Below are positions 7,965-16,213 of a stretch of 22,401 nt of DNA, in pieces. Origin of the DNA: DAOUBP01 sp034432655 (GTDB taxonomy: Bacteria; Chloroflexota; Anaerolineae; CG2-30-64-16). The stretch lies in NCBI GenBank assembly GCA_034432655.1, contig DAOUBP010000150.1:1-22401 (forward strand), in the 5' to 3' direction. The notes beneath the pieces were generated by a model that was not told where the DNA came from, did not search any database, and saw only the letters and a list, made by a program, of their open reading frames with translations. Position numbers and translations under genes: made by a program. The stretch's first letter is position 1. Each line of letters starts with the position of its first letter.

Positions 7965-10049
7965 TCAGCTGCGATTGGTACTTTGCACGCTGATAACGGG
8001 TTCCATCTTGCGCAGTTCTGCCAGCGGGATGTGGCAGAAGATACGGTGGCCGTTCCCGGCGTCCTGCCAGGGCGGCGTCTCCTGCTCGCAGATGGCCCCG
8101 ATCTTGCGCGGGCAGCGGGTGTGGAAGCGGCAACCGCTGGGTGGGTTGAGCGCGCTGGGCACCGTGCCTTCCAGCCGGATGTGCTTTTGGGCGGCCGTCG
8201 GGTCGGGGATGGGCACGGCTGAGAGCAGTGCCTCAGTGTAGGGGTGATAAGGCGGCGCGTAGATCGCCTCGGCCGGCCCGCTCTCCACGATCTGGCCCAG
8301 GTACATGACTGCGATGTGGTCGCAGAAGTAGCGCACCACGCTCAGATCGTGGGCGATGAAGGCCAGGGTGGTGCCCGTCTTCTGTTGGATCTCCAGCAAC
8401 AGGTTCAGCACGGCCGCCTGCACCGACACGTCCAGCGCGGACACGGGCTCGTCGCACAAGATCACCCCCGGCCGGCCGGCGATGGCGCGGGCGATGCCGA
8501 TGCGCTGTTTTTCACCGCCGCTGAGCTGGCGGGGGTAGCGGTCGTAGTACCGTTCGCCCAGCTTCATCATTTCCAGTAGCCGCACCACTTCGGCGCGCAC
8601 CTGGTCGCGCGGCACTACTTTGAACCGGCGCAGCGGCCTGGCGATCTGGTAGCCGACGGTAAAGGATGGGTTCAGAGTGGAGTCCGGGTTTTGGAACACC
8701 ATTTGCAACTCGCGCACGATCTCCAGCTTGCGCCGGGTGACCGGCATCGAGATGTCTATCCCCATGAACTCGAACTGGCCGCCGGTCGGCTTCTCCATCC
8801 CCACAATCGTCTTCACCAGCGTGCTCTTGCCGCAGCCCGATTCGCCCACGATGCCCAGGGTTTGTCCCTTGCGGATCTCCAGGCTGACGTCGTCCACCGC
8901 TTTGACCAGCAGCTTTTCCCGGCTTAGCAGCTTCTTGGAGGGCACCTGGTAGTAGGTCTTCGCGTGGCTCACGCGCAGGAGCGGCGGGCCGTCGTCCGCG
9001 GGCGCAGCGCTCCCCACCTGAGCCAGCAACTCGGCGGGCAGCTCCCAGCCGGTCTGTTGGATCTCCTCGGCAAAGTGGCAGCGGGCGAAATGGCCGGTGG
9101 CTACCAGGCGCAGCTCCGGTTTGCGCCGACGACACTCCTCGCGGGCGTAGTCGCAACGCGGTTCGAACACGCAGCCCGGGGGCAACGCGTTGGGCGGCGG
9201 CACCCGGCCGCGGATGGGGTAGAGCAGGCTGGCGCGCTTATCCATGCCCAACCGCGGCACGCAGCGGAGCAGGCCTTGGGTGTAAGGATGCTGCGGCCTG
9301 GCGAACAGATCGCGCACGGTTGCCCGCTCCACGATCTCCCCCGCGTACATCACCGCCACACGGTCGGAGACCCGGGCGACCACGCCCAGGTTGTGGCTGA
9401 TGTACATGATGGCGGTCTCGAATTCGTGCTGCAGCTCGCTGACCAGGTCCAGGACGGTGGCTTCTACGGTTACGTCCAGCGCGGTGGTGGGTTCGTCCAT
9501 GATCAACAGCGCCGGATCGTTGAGCAGGGCCATCGCGATCACCACGCGCTGTTGTTGGCCGCCCGAAAGCTGGTGCGGGTAACGGCGGATCACGTTGCCG
9601 GGGTCGGGCATATGCACCCTGCGCAACATTTCGACGCAGGTCTCCTCGGCCTCTTTGGGCTTGAAGAGGCGGTGAACGATGAGCACTTCGGCCATTTGGT
9701 CGCCGACGCGCATGGAGGGGTTCAGCGCGGCCATGGGGTCCTGGTAGACCATCGCGATGCGATCCCCGCGAATGCGGCGCAACTCCTCCTGGGAGCGGCC
9801 GACCAGGTCCTGCCCTTGAAAGAGGATACGGCCGTCAACGATGCGGCCGTTGCGGCCCAGGAAATTGACAATGCCGAACGCCACGGTGCTTTTGCCGCAG
9901 CCCGATTCGCCGACAATGCTGTGCGCTTCCCCGCGCTGGATGTCGAAGCTCACATCGCGCACGGCCAGCACATCTCCTTTGCGCGTAGCGTAGGCGATGG
10001 TCAGGTTGCGCACATCCAGGATCGGTGTTTGAGGTTTATGCGAAAGCAT
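7965..10049 (-). CDS. Fused double ATPase of a peptide/nickel-type ABC importer (DppD-DppF fusion)
   Basis: A 694-residue protein with two complete ABC domains. Domain 1 has Walker A GESGCGKST (47-55), signature LSGGQ (161-165) and Walker B LLIMDEP (181-187). Domain 2 has Walker A at 402-410, LSGGE (509-513) and DEP (533-535). Each domain ends with an oligopeptide-type C-terminal tail carrying four Cys (C293, C299, C306, C324; C640, C646, C654, C672); in Dpp-type ATPases such tails have been found to bind a [4Fe-4S] cluster. DppD-like and DppF-like subunits fused in one chain also occur in GsiA and YejF. It lies 18 bp after the second permease and powers uptake by the two permeases upstream. 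Confidence 0.93.
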   Translation of the reverse strand: MLSHKPQTPILDVRNLTIAYATRKGDVLAVRDVSFDIQRGEAHSIVGESGCGKSTVAFGIVNFLGRNGRIVDGRILFQGQDLVGRSQEELRRIRGDRIAMVYQDPMAALNPSMRVGDQMAEVLIVHRLFKPKEAEETCVEMLRRVHMPDPGNVIRRYPHQLSGGQQQRVVIAMALLNDPALLIMDEPTTALDVTVEATVLDLVSELQHEFETAIMYISHNLGVVARVSDRVAVMYAGEIVERATVRDLFARPQHPYTQGLLRCVPRLGMDKRASLLYPIRGRVPPPNALPPGCVFEPRCDYAREECRRRKPELRLVATGHFARCHFAEEIQQTGWELPAELLAQVGSAAPADDGPPLLRVSHAKTYYQVPSKKLLSREKLLVKAVDDVSLEIRKGQTLGIVGESGCGKSTLVKTIVGMEKPTGGQFEFMGIDISMPVTRRKLEIVRELQMVFQNPDSTLNPSFTVGYQIARPLRRFKVVPRDQVRAEVVRLLEMMKLGERYYDRYPRQLSGGEKQRIGIARAIAGRPGVILCDEPVSALDVSVQAAVLNLLLEIQQKTGTTLAFIAHDLSVVRYFCDHIAVMYLGQIVESGPAEAIYAPPYHPYTEALLSAVPIPDPTAAQKHIRLEGTVPSALNPPSGCRFHTRCPRKIGAICEQETPPWQDAGNGHRIFCHIPLAELRKMEPVISVQSTNRS

Positions 10050-10067
10050 GGCCCCGGTCCTTCAATC

Positions 10068-10949
10068 TCACTGATAGCGGGTGGTTTCCTCCCTCAGGCC
10101 GTCGGCGAACAGATTGAGGCCTACCACCAGCGAGGCGATTGCGAGCGCAGGCCAGAAGACGCCCCATGGGTTGATGAAGATGTATTTGCGCGCTTCGTTG
10201 ATCATGCCGCCCCAGTCCGGCGTCGGCGGCGGCAGGCCCAGTCCCAGGAAGCCCAGGGTGCCGATGGCAAACACCGCGTAGCCGACCCGCAACATGGCGT
10301 CAATGATCAACGGCCCGCGCGCGTTGGGCAGGATCTCGACAAACATGATGTACCAGGGGCTCTCTCCGCGCAGCCTGGCGGCCGCGATGTAATCCCGCAC
10401 GCGGATGTCCAGGGTCAGGCTGCGCACCAGCCGCGCTACGCCCGGCGCTCCCACAAAGGTGATGGCGATGACCACGTTGACCGCTGATGGCCCGATGGCG
10501 GAGATGATGATCAGGTACAGCAGGATGGTGGGGAAGGCCATGATGGCGTCCAGGATGCGCATCACCACTTCATCAATCAGCCCGCCGTAGTAGCCCCCCA
10601 GCATCCCCAGGAAGGTGCCGAACAGCATGGCAGCCAGCACCGAGACCGGCGCGAGGACCAGGATGGTGCGGCTGCCGTACAGCAGTCGGCTCAAGATGTC
10701 ACGGCCCAGATGGTCAGTTCCCATCAGATGTTGCGCGCTGGGTGGCTGGTTCACGGCCTTGCTGTCCTGGGCCGTGGGGCTGTAAGGCGCCAGGACGGGC
10801 GCCAGGACCGCCAGCAGGATCCAGAAGATGACAATGATCAACCCGACAACCGCCACCCGTGAGCTGAAGATCACCGCCAGGCTATCGCGCACCCGAACGA
10901 ACGGCCGGACCCATCGGGATCTGTAAGATGCCTTTTCGATCACGGTCAT
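10068..10949 (-). CDS. Peptide ABC importer permease, DppC/OppC type
   Basis: A 293-residue inner-membrane permease. It has the OppC-type N-terminal segment (one hydrophobic helix, about 30-52, then a short loop with HLMGTDHLGRDILSRLLYG), five more hydrophobic segments, and the cytosolic coupling loop DYIAAARLRGESPWYIMF that contacts the ATPase. The C-terminal LGLGLPPPTPDWG motif is diagnostic for this family. The ATG has a GGGAGAGG site about 8 nt upstream. Substrate specificity cannot be read from a permease; peptides, nickel complexes or glycosides are all transported by this family. It sits 33 bp after the OppB-type permease. Confidence 0.93.
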   Translation of the reverse strand: MTVIEKASYRSRWVRPFVRVRDSLAVIFSSRVAVVGLIIVIFWILLAVLAPVLAPYSPTAQDSKAVNQPPSAQHLMGTDHLGRDILSRLLYGSRTILVLAPVSVLAAMLFGTFLGMLGGYYGGLIDEVVMRILDAIMAFPTILLYLIIISAIGPSAVNVVIAITFVGAPGVARLVRSLTLDIRVRDYIAAARLRGESPWYIMFVEILPNARGPLIIDAMLRVGYAVFAIGTLGFLGLGLPPPTPDWGGMINEARKYIFINPWGVFWPALAIASLVVGLNLFADGLREETTRYQ

Positions 10950-10982
10950 GACGAAACCTCTCCCTGCGGTTGCTGGGTGCTT

Positions 10983-12284
10983 CTAGCTGAAGCGGATGCG
11001 CGGGTTCAAGAAGGTGTAGATGATGTCGGCGATCAGCTGGGTGCTGACCGCCAGGGCCACCATCACCAGCGCGCCGGCCTCAATCGCGTTGATGTCCTTG
11101 AACAGCGCCGAGTCCAGCAGATAAAGACCCAGGCCGGGATAACCGAAAACCGATTCGACCACCACAATGCCGCCCACCAGCCAGTTCACATGCAGCATGA
11201 TCACGGTGATAGGCGCCATCAGGGCGTTGCGCACCGCGTGCTTCGTCACGATGCGCCAGTACGGCAGGCCCTTCAGGTAAGCAGTCCGGATATATGGCGC
11301 GTTCATCACCTCGATCATGCTGGCCCGGGTCATGCGCGTGACATAGCCCAGCTCCACCAGGGTGAGGGTGGCCACCGGTAAGATCAACAGCTTGGGATCG
11401 CGCCAGGGCGCGATGTCGCTGGTGTACACGGCGGCACCGGGCAGCCATTGGAGGGTGAGCGCGAAGATAAGTATCAAAAAGACGCCGCTGGCAAACTCGG
11501 GGATCGAGGTGGTGACCAGATTGAGCAACGAAATGATGCGATCGGTCCGGCTGCCCTCCCGCAGGCCGGCGATGATGCCCAGGGCCAGGGCTAGCGGCAT
11601 GATGATGGCGAAAGCGATGGCGGCCAGGGTGAGGGAGTTGCGCAGCCGGCGGGCCAGGGTGGGCCCCACAGGCCGGTTGGTGCGCAGCGAGATGCCGGGA
11701 TCCCCGCGCAGCAGGCCCTTGCGGATCGGGTAGTACACGACGCCGCCGGCCTCCACCATGGTGCGGCCGGCCGAGGCAGGCCCCACTTGCAAGCCACTGC
11801 CTGATTTGCGCCACATGACCACATGGTTCGCGGTGTCTACACCCCAGAAGACCTCTTCGCCGTTTTCGTCCAACTGCCATTCGGTGACCGGTTTCTCGCT
11901 CCGCCCGCCATCCGGTGTGAGGCTGATTTCCACCAGGCCGACATCCTTGCGCGTTCGCCACTGCTTGAGCGTGCCGTCGGGCTCCACGGCCCACCAGGTG
12001 GCTTCGCCGAACTGGGTGGCCTGGTATTGGGTAAGCGGTTTGCCCACCAGACGGTTCAGCCGCCAGTCGTTGCCGATCAGCCAGTCCAGGTAACGGACCG
12101 CCAGGGGCTGGTTCAAACCCATCTGCAAGCGCAGAAGCTCTACCTGTTCGGGGGTGGCGAACTGGCCGAGGATGTGGCGCGCCACATCGCCAGGCGCGAT
12201 CTCCGAGATGATGAAAATGGCGATGGAGACCAGAAGCATGGTGAGCATCATGAAACCGAGGCGGCGCAAGATGTATCGGGCCAT
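10983..12284 (-). CDS. Peptide ABC importer permease, DppB/OppB type, with large extracytoplasmic insertion
   Basis: A 433-residue permease; typical OppB/DppB proteins are about 305-340. The N-terminal helix (10-30), the ISEIAPGDVA segment and the region from GLLRGDPGISLRTNRPV (190-206) onward, including the coupling loop YIRTAYLKGLPYWRIV and VESVFGYPGLG, are standard. Between YLDWLIGN and YYPIRKG, residues about 72-188 are extra. This stretch is W-, G- and polar-rich, with a motif repeated at 93-110 and 142-159. By the usual topology it lies outside the membrane between helices 1 and 2. The ATG at 12284 is preferred (it follows GGAG and begins MARYILRR); the longer reading frame adds 27 residues over a hairpin. 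It follows the binding-protein gene by 97 bp. Confidence 0.92.
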   Translation of the reverse strand: MARYILRRLGFMMLTMLLVSIAIFIISEIAPGDVARHILGQFATPEQVELLRLQMGLNQPLAVRYLDWLIGNDWRLNRLVGKPLTQYQATQFGEATWWAVEPDGTLKQWRTRKDVGLVEISLTPDGGRSEKPVTEWQLDENGEEVFWGVDTANHVVMWRKSGSGLQVGPASAGRTMVEAGGVVYYPIRKGLLRGDPGISLRTNRPVGPTLARRLRNSLTLAAIAFAIIMPLALALGIIAGLREGSRTDRIISLLNLVTTSIPEFASGVFLILIFALTLQWLPGAAVYTSDIAPWRDPKLLILPVATLTLVELGYVTRMTRASMIEVMNAPYIRTAYLKGLPYWRIVTKHAVRNALMAPITVIMLHVNWLVGGIVVVESVFGYPGLGLYLLDSALFKDINAIEAGALVMVALAVSTQLIADIIYTFLNPRIRFS

Positions 12285-12316
12285 GGCTGGGTTCTCCGGA
12301 GGGATGGCGTCATCAG

Positions 12317-12347
12317 GCTTCAGGCGGGCCGCAGGCCCGCCTGAAGC
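12317..12347 (-). repeat. Perfect 14-bp hairpin between binding-protein and permease genes
   Basis: Arms 12317-12330 and 12334-12347 are perfect inverted repeats around a GCA loop (GCTTCAGGCGGGCC and its complement). A second, weaker hairpin (GCGGA/TCCGC near 12356-12372) lies next to the upstream gene's stop. There is no T-run, so this is not a classical terminator. In binding-protein-dependent transporters, such hairpins often protect the upstream mRNA so that more binding protein than permease is made; that role is inference. Confidence 0.75.
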
Positions 12348-12381
12348 GCCGGGTTGCGGAATCAAACTCCGCCTTACGCCC

Positions 12382-14115
12382 TTACGCCGATTCGTCTATC
12401 CAGGCTTCGTACAGGATGTCGTAGTTCGTCGGATGCGCGGCGACGTTCTTGATCTTCTTATGCGCGATGTACCAGACGCTGGTCCAGAAGGGGATGCCCA
12501 CCGAGCCGCGTTCCATCTGGATGTCCTCCAGCTTGCACATGATCGCCCGCCGCTTTTCCACGTCCAGCGTGCGTTCGGCCTCGCGCAGCAGCTTGGTGAA
12601 CTCCTCGTCCACCCAGGCAGTCTCGTTCCATGCCACCGGCTTGCCCTCCGCGTCCGCGGTGTAGGCCAGGGCCAGCACCATGGTGTCCAGCGGCCGGTGC
12701 GCCCAGATGGTGATGCCCAGGGGCACCTCGGTCCATTTGTCCCAGTAGTTGCTGGAAGGCATCAGGTTCAGCTTGATGTTGAAGCCTCCTGCGGCGGCCG
12801 ATTCCTTCAGCACCTGGGCCATGGCCGGCTCGGCGCGGGCCTGTTGGGATGATAGCTCCACCTCCAGCCCGTTGGGGTAGCCGGCCTCGGCCAGCAACTT
12901 GCGGGCCCCCTCCGGATCGTACGGCGGGATCGGCTTCTCGCAGTAAGCAGGATGCACCGGTGCGACATGGGTGTCGTGGGCCAGCACGCCGTTGCCAAAC
13001 CAGGCCAGGTCCAGCATCTTCTGGCGCTCCAGGCATTTCTTGAGCGCCTGGCGGACCCGGTTGTCGTTCCACGGTGGCTGATCCACCCGCATGCGGATGA
13101 CGAAAGTCTGCGCGGTAGGGGCTGAGTAGACCACGAGATTGGGCACGTCTTTAACGGCCTGCCATTCATCGCCGTTGGGATTGAAAATGTTGTCCACCTG
13201 GCCGCTGCGGATGGCAGCGGTGCGGGCGGCCGGATCTTCACCCAAGTCCAGGTAGACCAGCTTCTCGATGTACGGCAGCGGCTGGCCATCAACGCCCATG
13301 CGATAGTAGTCGGTGCGGCGCTTAAGCACGCAACGCTCGGTTTCGATGTACTCCTCCAACAGATACGGCCCCGTGCCGATGGGCTGGCGGATGATGTCCC
13401 CTTCGAAGGTCTTGGGGACGATCATGGCCGGATAGTGGAACAGATGCTCGGGGACACCGATCTGGGGCGAATCCAGGTAGAGCTTGACGGTGTAATCGTC
13501 TACCTTTTCGATGTTGGTCGGCTTGAGGTAGCTCATCAATCCCAGCATCGAGGAGCCGATGTCGGGATCCAGCCATTGCTGGAGGTTGAAGATCACGTCG
13601 TCGGCGGTGAAATCCTGGCCGTTGTTGAACTTGATCCCCTTCTTCAGGTAGAGGGTCCACTCGTTCACATCGGCGTTTGCCTCCCAGCGATCGAGCAGCC
13701 AGGGCACCGTGATGTTATCGTAGCCGGTGTAGGTGAGGTATTCGCACACCTGGCGCATCTGGTTCACGCCCTCGATCCACGAGAAGCGGGCGGGATGATC
13801 AATGCGCGGCACGCGGCTGGCGATGGTGAAGGTGCCTCCTCGTTTCGGCCCGGCTGCGACGGGTGCTGCCGTAGGTTGCGGGATGGCGGTGGGTTGGGGA
13901 GCTGCGGTAGCTGCCGGTGCTGCCGGTGCAGCCGGGGTCGGTGTTGGGCCGCCACAGCCGGCCACGAAGGCGCTGGCGGCCGCGGCCGACATGCCCAGCA
14001 AGGTCGCATAGCGCAAGAACTCCCGGCGCGTGACACGGCCCTGGCGGTAAAGGTCCTGCAGCTCCGGGATGTACGGATGCGCGTCGGTGGGTTTCTTCTT
14101 CCTCAAGATCTCCAT
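12382..14115 (-). CDS. Peptide-type ABC importer solute-binding lipoprotein (SBP family 5)
   Basis: A 577-residue extracytoplasmic binding protein of the DppA/OppA/NikA family. The N-terminus has a twin-arginine motif RREFLR (30-35), a hydrophobic stretch and a lipobox VAGC with Cys54, so it is probably exported folded by Tat and lipid-anchored. A Pro/Ala/Thr/Gln linker (55-90) tethers the domain. Family features include GGTFTIA near 90, TLYLKKGIKFNNGQDFTADDVIFNL in the N-lobe and the RQPIGTGPYLLEEY region. It is the first gene of the minus-strand run and has an AAAGGAGGAG ribosome site. The substrate is not evident; threonine-rich peptides would fit the dehydrogenase at the operon's end, but this is speculation. 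Confidence 0.92.
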   Translation of the reverse strand: MEILRKKKPTDAHPYIPELQDLYRQGRVTRREFLRYATLLGMSAAAASAFVAGCGGPTPTPAAPAAPAATAAPQPTAIPQPTAAPVAAGPKRGGTFTIASRVPRIDHPARFSWIEGVNQMRQVCEYLTYTGYDNITVPWLLDRWEANADVNEWTLYLKKGIKFNNGQDFTADDVIFNLQQWLDPDIGSSMLGLMSYLKPTNIEKVDDYTVKLYLDSPQIGVPEHLFHYPAMIVPKTFEGDIIRQPIGTGPYLLEEYIETERCVLKRRTDYYRMGVDGQPLPYIEKLVYLDLGEDPAARTAAIRSGQVDNIFNPNGDEWQAVKDVPNLVVYSAPTAQTFVIRMRVDQPPWNDNRVRQALKKCLERQKMLDLAWFGNGVLAHDTHVAPVHPAYCEKPIPPYDPEGARKLLAEAGYPNGLEVELSSQQARAEPAMAQVLKESAAAGGFNIKLNLMPSSNYWDKWTEVPLGITIWAHRPLDTMVLALAYTADAEGKPVAWNETAWVDEEFTKLLREAERTLDVEKRRAIMCKLEDIQMERGSVGIPFWTSVWYIAHKKIKNVAAHPTNYDILYEAWIDESA

Positions 14116-14250
14116 TGAATGCTCCTCCTTTGAGCGAGAGTCGTTGGGGTGCAGGCAGTGTAATGGTCAGACAGAAGCCAGAATCATAAGGGAGATCAGG
14201 CCGGTGCTACCTCCTTCCTTGGCATAGGGAAACGGTGATGGAACTACTTT

Positions 14251-14279
14251 AATTTACACCAGAATATCCCGGTTTGCAA
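14251..14279 (-). promoter_or_regulatory. Candidate promoter of the peptide importer operon
   Basis: On the minus strand, TTGCAA (14274-14279, 4 of 6) is followed after exactly 17 bp by TAAATT (14251-14256, 4 of 6). The predicted start would be about 130 nt upstream of the binding-protein ATG. Both boxes are moderate matches, but the spacing is ideal and the region is AT-rich. Confidence 0.4.
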
Positions 14280-14290
14280 AATTTGCGAAC
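14272..14290. promoter_or_regulatory. Dyad overlapping the candidate -35 box
   Basis: Nine-base arms GTTTGCAAA and TTTGCGAAC flank a single A and match as an inverted repeat with one mismatch. The dyad covers the proposed -35 element, so a protein bound here would block RNA polymerase. The cognate regulator is unknown. Confidence 0.4.
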
Positions 14291-14450
14291 CCCTAGTGAT
14301 GTATCAGATGCGTGGCTCTCATAATATCAATGGTGGCTTTTGATACGTCTTGCGCAGGCCGCAGCGATGACCTGTCGGTTTTTTATCGCGTGGTGGCACC
14401 TGATGTTCGGCCGGGATGAGCCAATTGTACGCGTCAGGCCGCGCTTTGGG

Positions 14451-14468
14451 ATATGACGCAGGTCATAT
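14451..14468. promoter_or_regulatory. Perfect dyad ATATGAC-N4-GTCATAT
   Basis: Seven-base perfect arms around GCAG. The TGAC-N4-GTCA geometry resembles binding sites of CRP/FNR-superfamily regulators. It lies about 340 bp upstream of the binding-protein gene and 90 bp past pstB, so its target promoter is unclear. Confidence 0.4.
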
Positions 14469-14558
14469 AGGGCCCATAAACAATGCCTGATTGACATAAT
14501 TATAAGACTCGTCCAACAGGCCGGCCACGACCACGCCTCATGTTGTGGCTGGATGGGC

Positions 14559-15311
14559 TCAGAATTCGCCGCTCAAATAGGCGCGCGTGCGTTCCTGCTG
14601 GGGATGTTCGAAGACCTCCCGGGCCGGGCCGGCCTCCACCAGCTCGCCCAGGTACATGAACACCACGTAGTCGGCCAGGCGCCGGGCCTGGCGCAGGATG
14701 TGGGTGACCAACACCACCGTGTAGTGCTGCTTCAAGTCCAGCAGTCGCTTCTCGATGTGTAGCGCGGAGATCGGATCGAGCGCCGAGGTCGGCTCGTCCC
14801 CCAGCAAGATCTCGGGCTCCACCGCCAGGCCGCGCGCCAGGCACAGCCGTTGTTGCTGGCCGATGGAGAGCTGCACGGCCGGCGCGTGTAAGCGGTCTTT
14901 CACCTCGTCCCACAGGCCCGCCATCGTCAGGTAGTGTTCCACGGCAGCCGGCAACTCGCGGCCGCGGCACGTGCCGTGGATGCGCGGGCCATAGGCCACG
15001 TTGTCGAAGATGGACATGGGCAGCGGATAGGGCCGCTGGGAGAGGAGCCCTGCCCGCCGGCGGACCTCGGTCACATCCACCGTTGGGCCGTAGATGTCAA
15101 CGCCGTCAATCAGCACCTGCCCGGACAGGTTGACCCCCTCGGTGACATCCAGCAGCCGGTTCAGGCTTTTGAGCAGCGTCGTCTTGCCGCAGCCTGAAGG
15201 CCCCATGATGACCGTGATCTGCTGTCTGGGGATATCCAGGTTGATGTTCTTGAGCGCCTGGTACCTGCCGTAGCGCACATCCAGGTTACGCACAGAGATA
15301 TGGGGTTCCAT
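14559..15311 (-). CDS. pstB: PstB-type phosphate ABC importer ATPase (variant signature)
   Basis: A 250-residue ABC ATPase with Walker A GPSGCGKTT, a PstB-like Q-loop region (PLPMSIFDNVAYGPRIHG), Walker B ILLGDEP and the PstB-type DEPTSALDPIS. The signature reads LSIGQQQR instead of LSGGQQQR, and Walker B has Gly before DE where PstB usually has Met. It drives phosphate-type uptake with PstC and PstA and is last in the operon. The ATG at 15311 lies 7 nt after GGAGGT; the in-frame GTG at 15320 overlaps that site and is rejected. A sister family for another oxyanion remains possible because of the motif changes. Confidence 0.88.
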   Translation of the reverse strand: MEPHISVRNLDVRYGRYQALKNINLDIPRQQITVIMGPSGCGKTTLLKSLNRLLDVTEGVNLSGQVLIDGVDIYGPTVDVTEVRRRAGLLSQRPYPLPMSIFDNVAYGPRIHGTCRGRELPAAVEHYLTMAGLWDEVKDRLHAPAVQLSIGQQQRLCLARGLAVEPEILLGDEPTSALDPISALHIEKRLLDLKQHYTVVLVTHILRQARRLADYVVFMYLGELVEAGPAREVFEHPQQERTRAYLSGEF

Positions 15312-15331
15312 AACATCCACCTCCCGGCCCC

Positions 15332-16213
15332 TTACTTGACAACGTGTCGCCCCAGGCGATCAGCCAGCCAGCGTCCGCCAAGGCTTACCGCCAGTACGAT
15401 GAAAGTCAGGATCAAGGCCGCAGCATAAGCGCGCTGTTGCACTTCGGGGAAGGGAGTGCCCAGCTGGAAGAAGACCGCCAGCGGCAGCGATGCGGCCGGC
15501 CGCATGAGTGAGCCGGGCAGCCGATCGGTGTAACCCGCGGTGAATAGCACTGAGGCGGCATCTCCGATCCCACGGCCGAAGGCCAGCAGCACCCCGGTGA
15601 GGATTCCCGGCAAGGCCTGGCGCACGATCACCGTGGTGGCCAGCTCAAACCGGGTCGTGCCGAGCGCCAGGGCCGATTCTTGCAGGTCGCGGGGCATCAT
15701 CTTGATCACCTCGTCCATCGCGCGGGTCATGATCGGCAGCTCCAACAACGCCAACGTTACGATCCCGCCCAGCAACGATGCGCGCAGCCCCATCAGCAGC
15801 ATCAGCGTGAAGCCGAACGCGCCGTAGACGATGGACGGCACGCCCCACATCACGTCCAGCGACAGCCGGACGAGATCACTCCAGAAAGAGCGTCGGCTCC
15901 ACACCTCCAGATACAGGGCGATCGGCAGGCCGAGCAACAACGACAGGAACGTCGCGCCGCCGGCCAGGTATAACGAACCGACGATCGCGTTGAGGATGCC
16001 GCCCTCCTTGCCCAGGTAGTAGCCGCCCTTCGGCGTCTGAGTCAGCATCTGGATGTTGAGCGCGGGCAGTCCCTTCGCGACCACGGTGAGAAGGATCGCG
16101 ATCAGGCAGCCGGCGACGACCAGGAACGAGAGGATCATCAATGCCCTGAAGAGCTGCTCCTCCAGGTGTCGCCGCAGCTTCTTCCTTTTGAACCCCCTGG
16201 GATTTGCGGTCAT
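15332..16213 (-). CDS. pstA: PstA, phosphate ABC importer permease
   Basis: A 293-residue membrane permease with six hydrophobic segments. PstA-type features are GGILNAIVGSLYL near the second helix, WGVPSIVYGAFGF, the coupling loop QESALALGTTRFELATTVIVRQALPGI, and FGRGIGDAASVLFTAG. Its ATG overlaps the stop of pstC (ATGA at 16210-16213 on the minus strand), implying coupled translation. The basic N-terminus (FKRKKLRRH) should be cytosolic. Confidence 0.93.
   Translation of the reverse strand: MTANPRGFKRKKLRRHLEEQLFRALMILSFLVVAGCLIAILLTVVAKGLPALNIQMLTQTPKGGYYLGKEGGILNAIVGSLYLAGGATFLSLLLGLPIALYLEVWSRRSFWSDLVRLSLDVMWGVPSIVYGAFGFTLMLLMGLRASLLGGIVTLALLELPIMTRAMDEVIKMMPRDLQESALALGTTRFELATTVIVRQALPGILTGVLLAFGRGIGDAASVLFTAGYTDRLPGSLMRPAASLPLAVFFQLGTPFPEVQQRAYAAALILTFIVLAVSLGGRWLADRLGRHVVK

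Larger units (their letters stand above)
14116..14558. other. Gene-free leader region upstream of the peptide importer operon
   Basis: This 443-bp stretch separates the end of pstB from the start of the binding-protein gene. It is visibly more AT-rich than its neighbours and has no plausible reading frame. It holds a candidate minus-strand promoter (14251-14279), a dyad overlapping its -35 (14272-14290) and a separate dyad (14451-14468), each listed separately. I see no convincing terminator for pstB: the near-dyad at about 14525-14553 lacks a T-run. Confidence 0.7.

Noticed and set aside
8964..10487. 507-residue plus-strand open frame
   Set aside because: It is antisense to the fused transporter ATPase and permease, is His/Arg/Gln-rich as expected of a GC-rich shadow frame, and matches no protein family.
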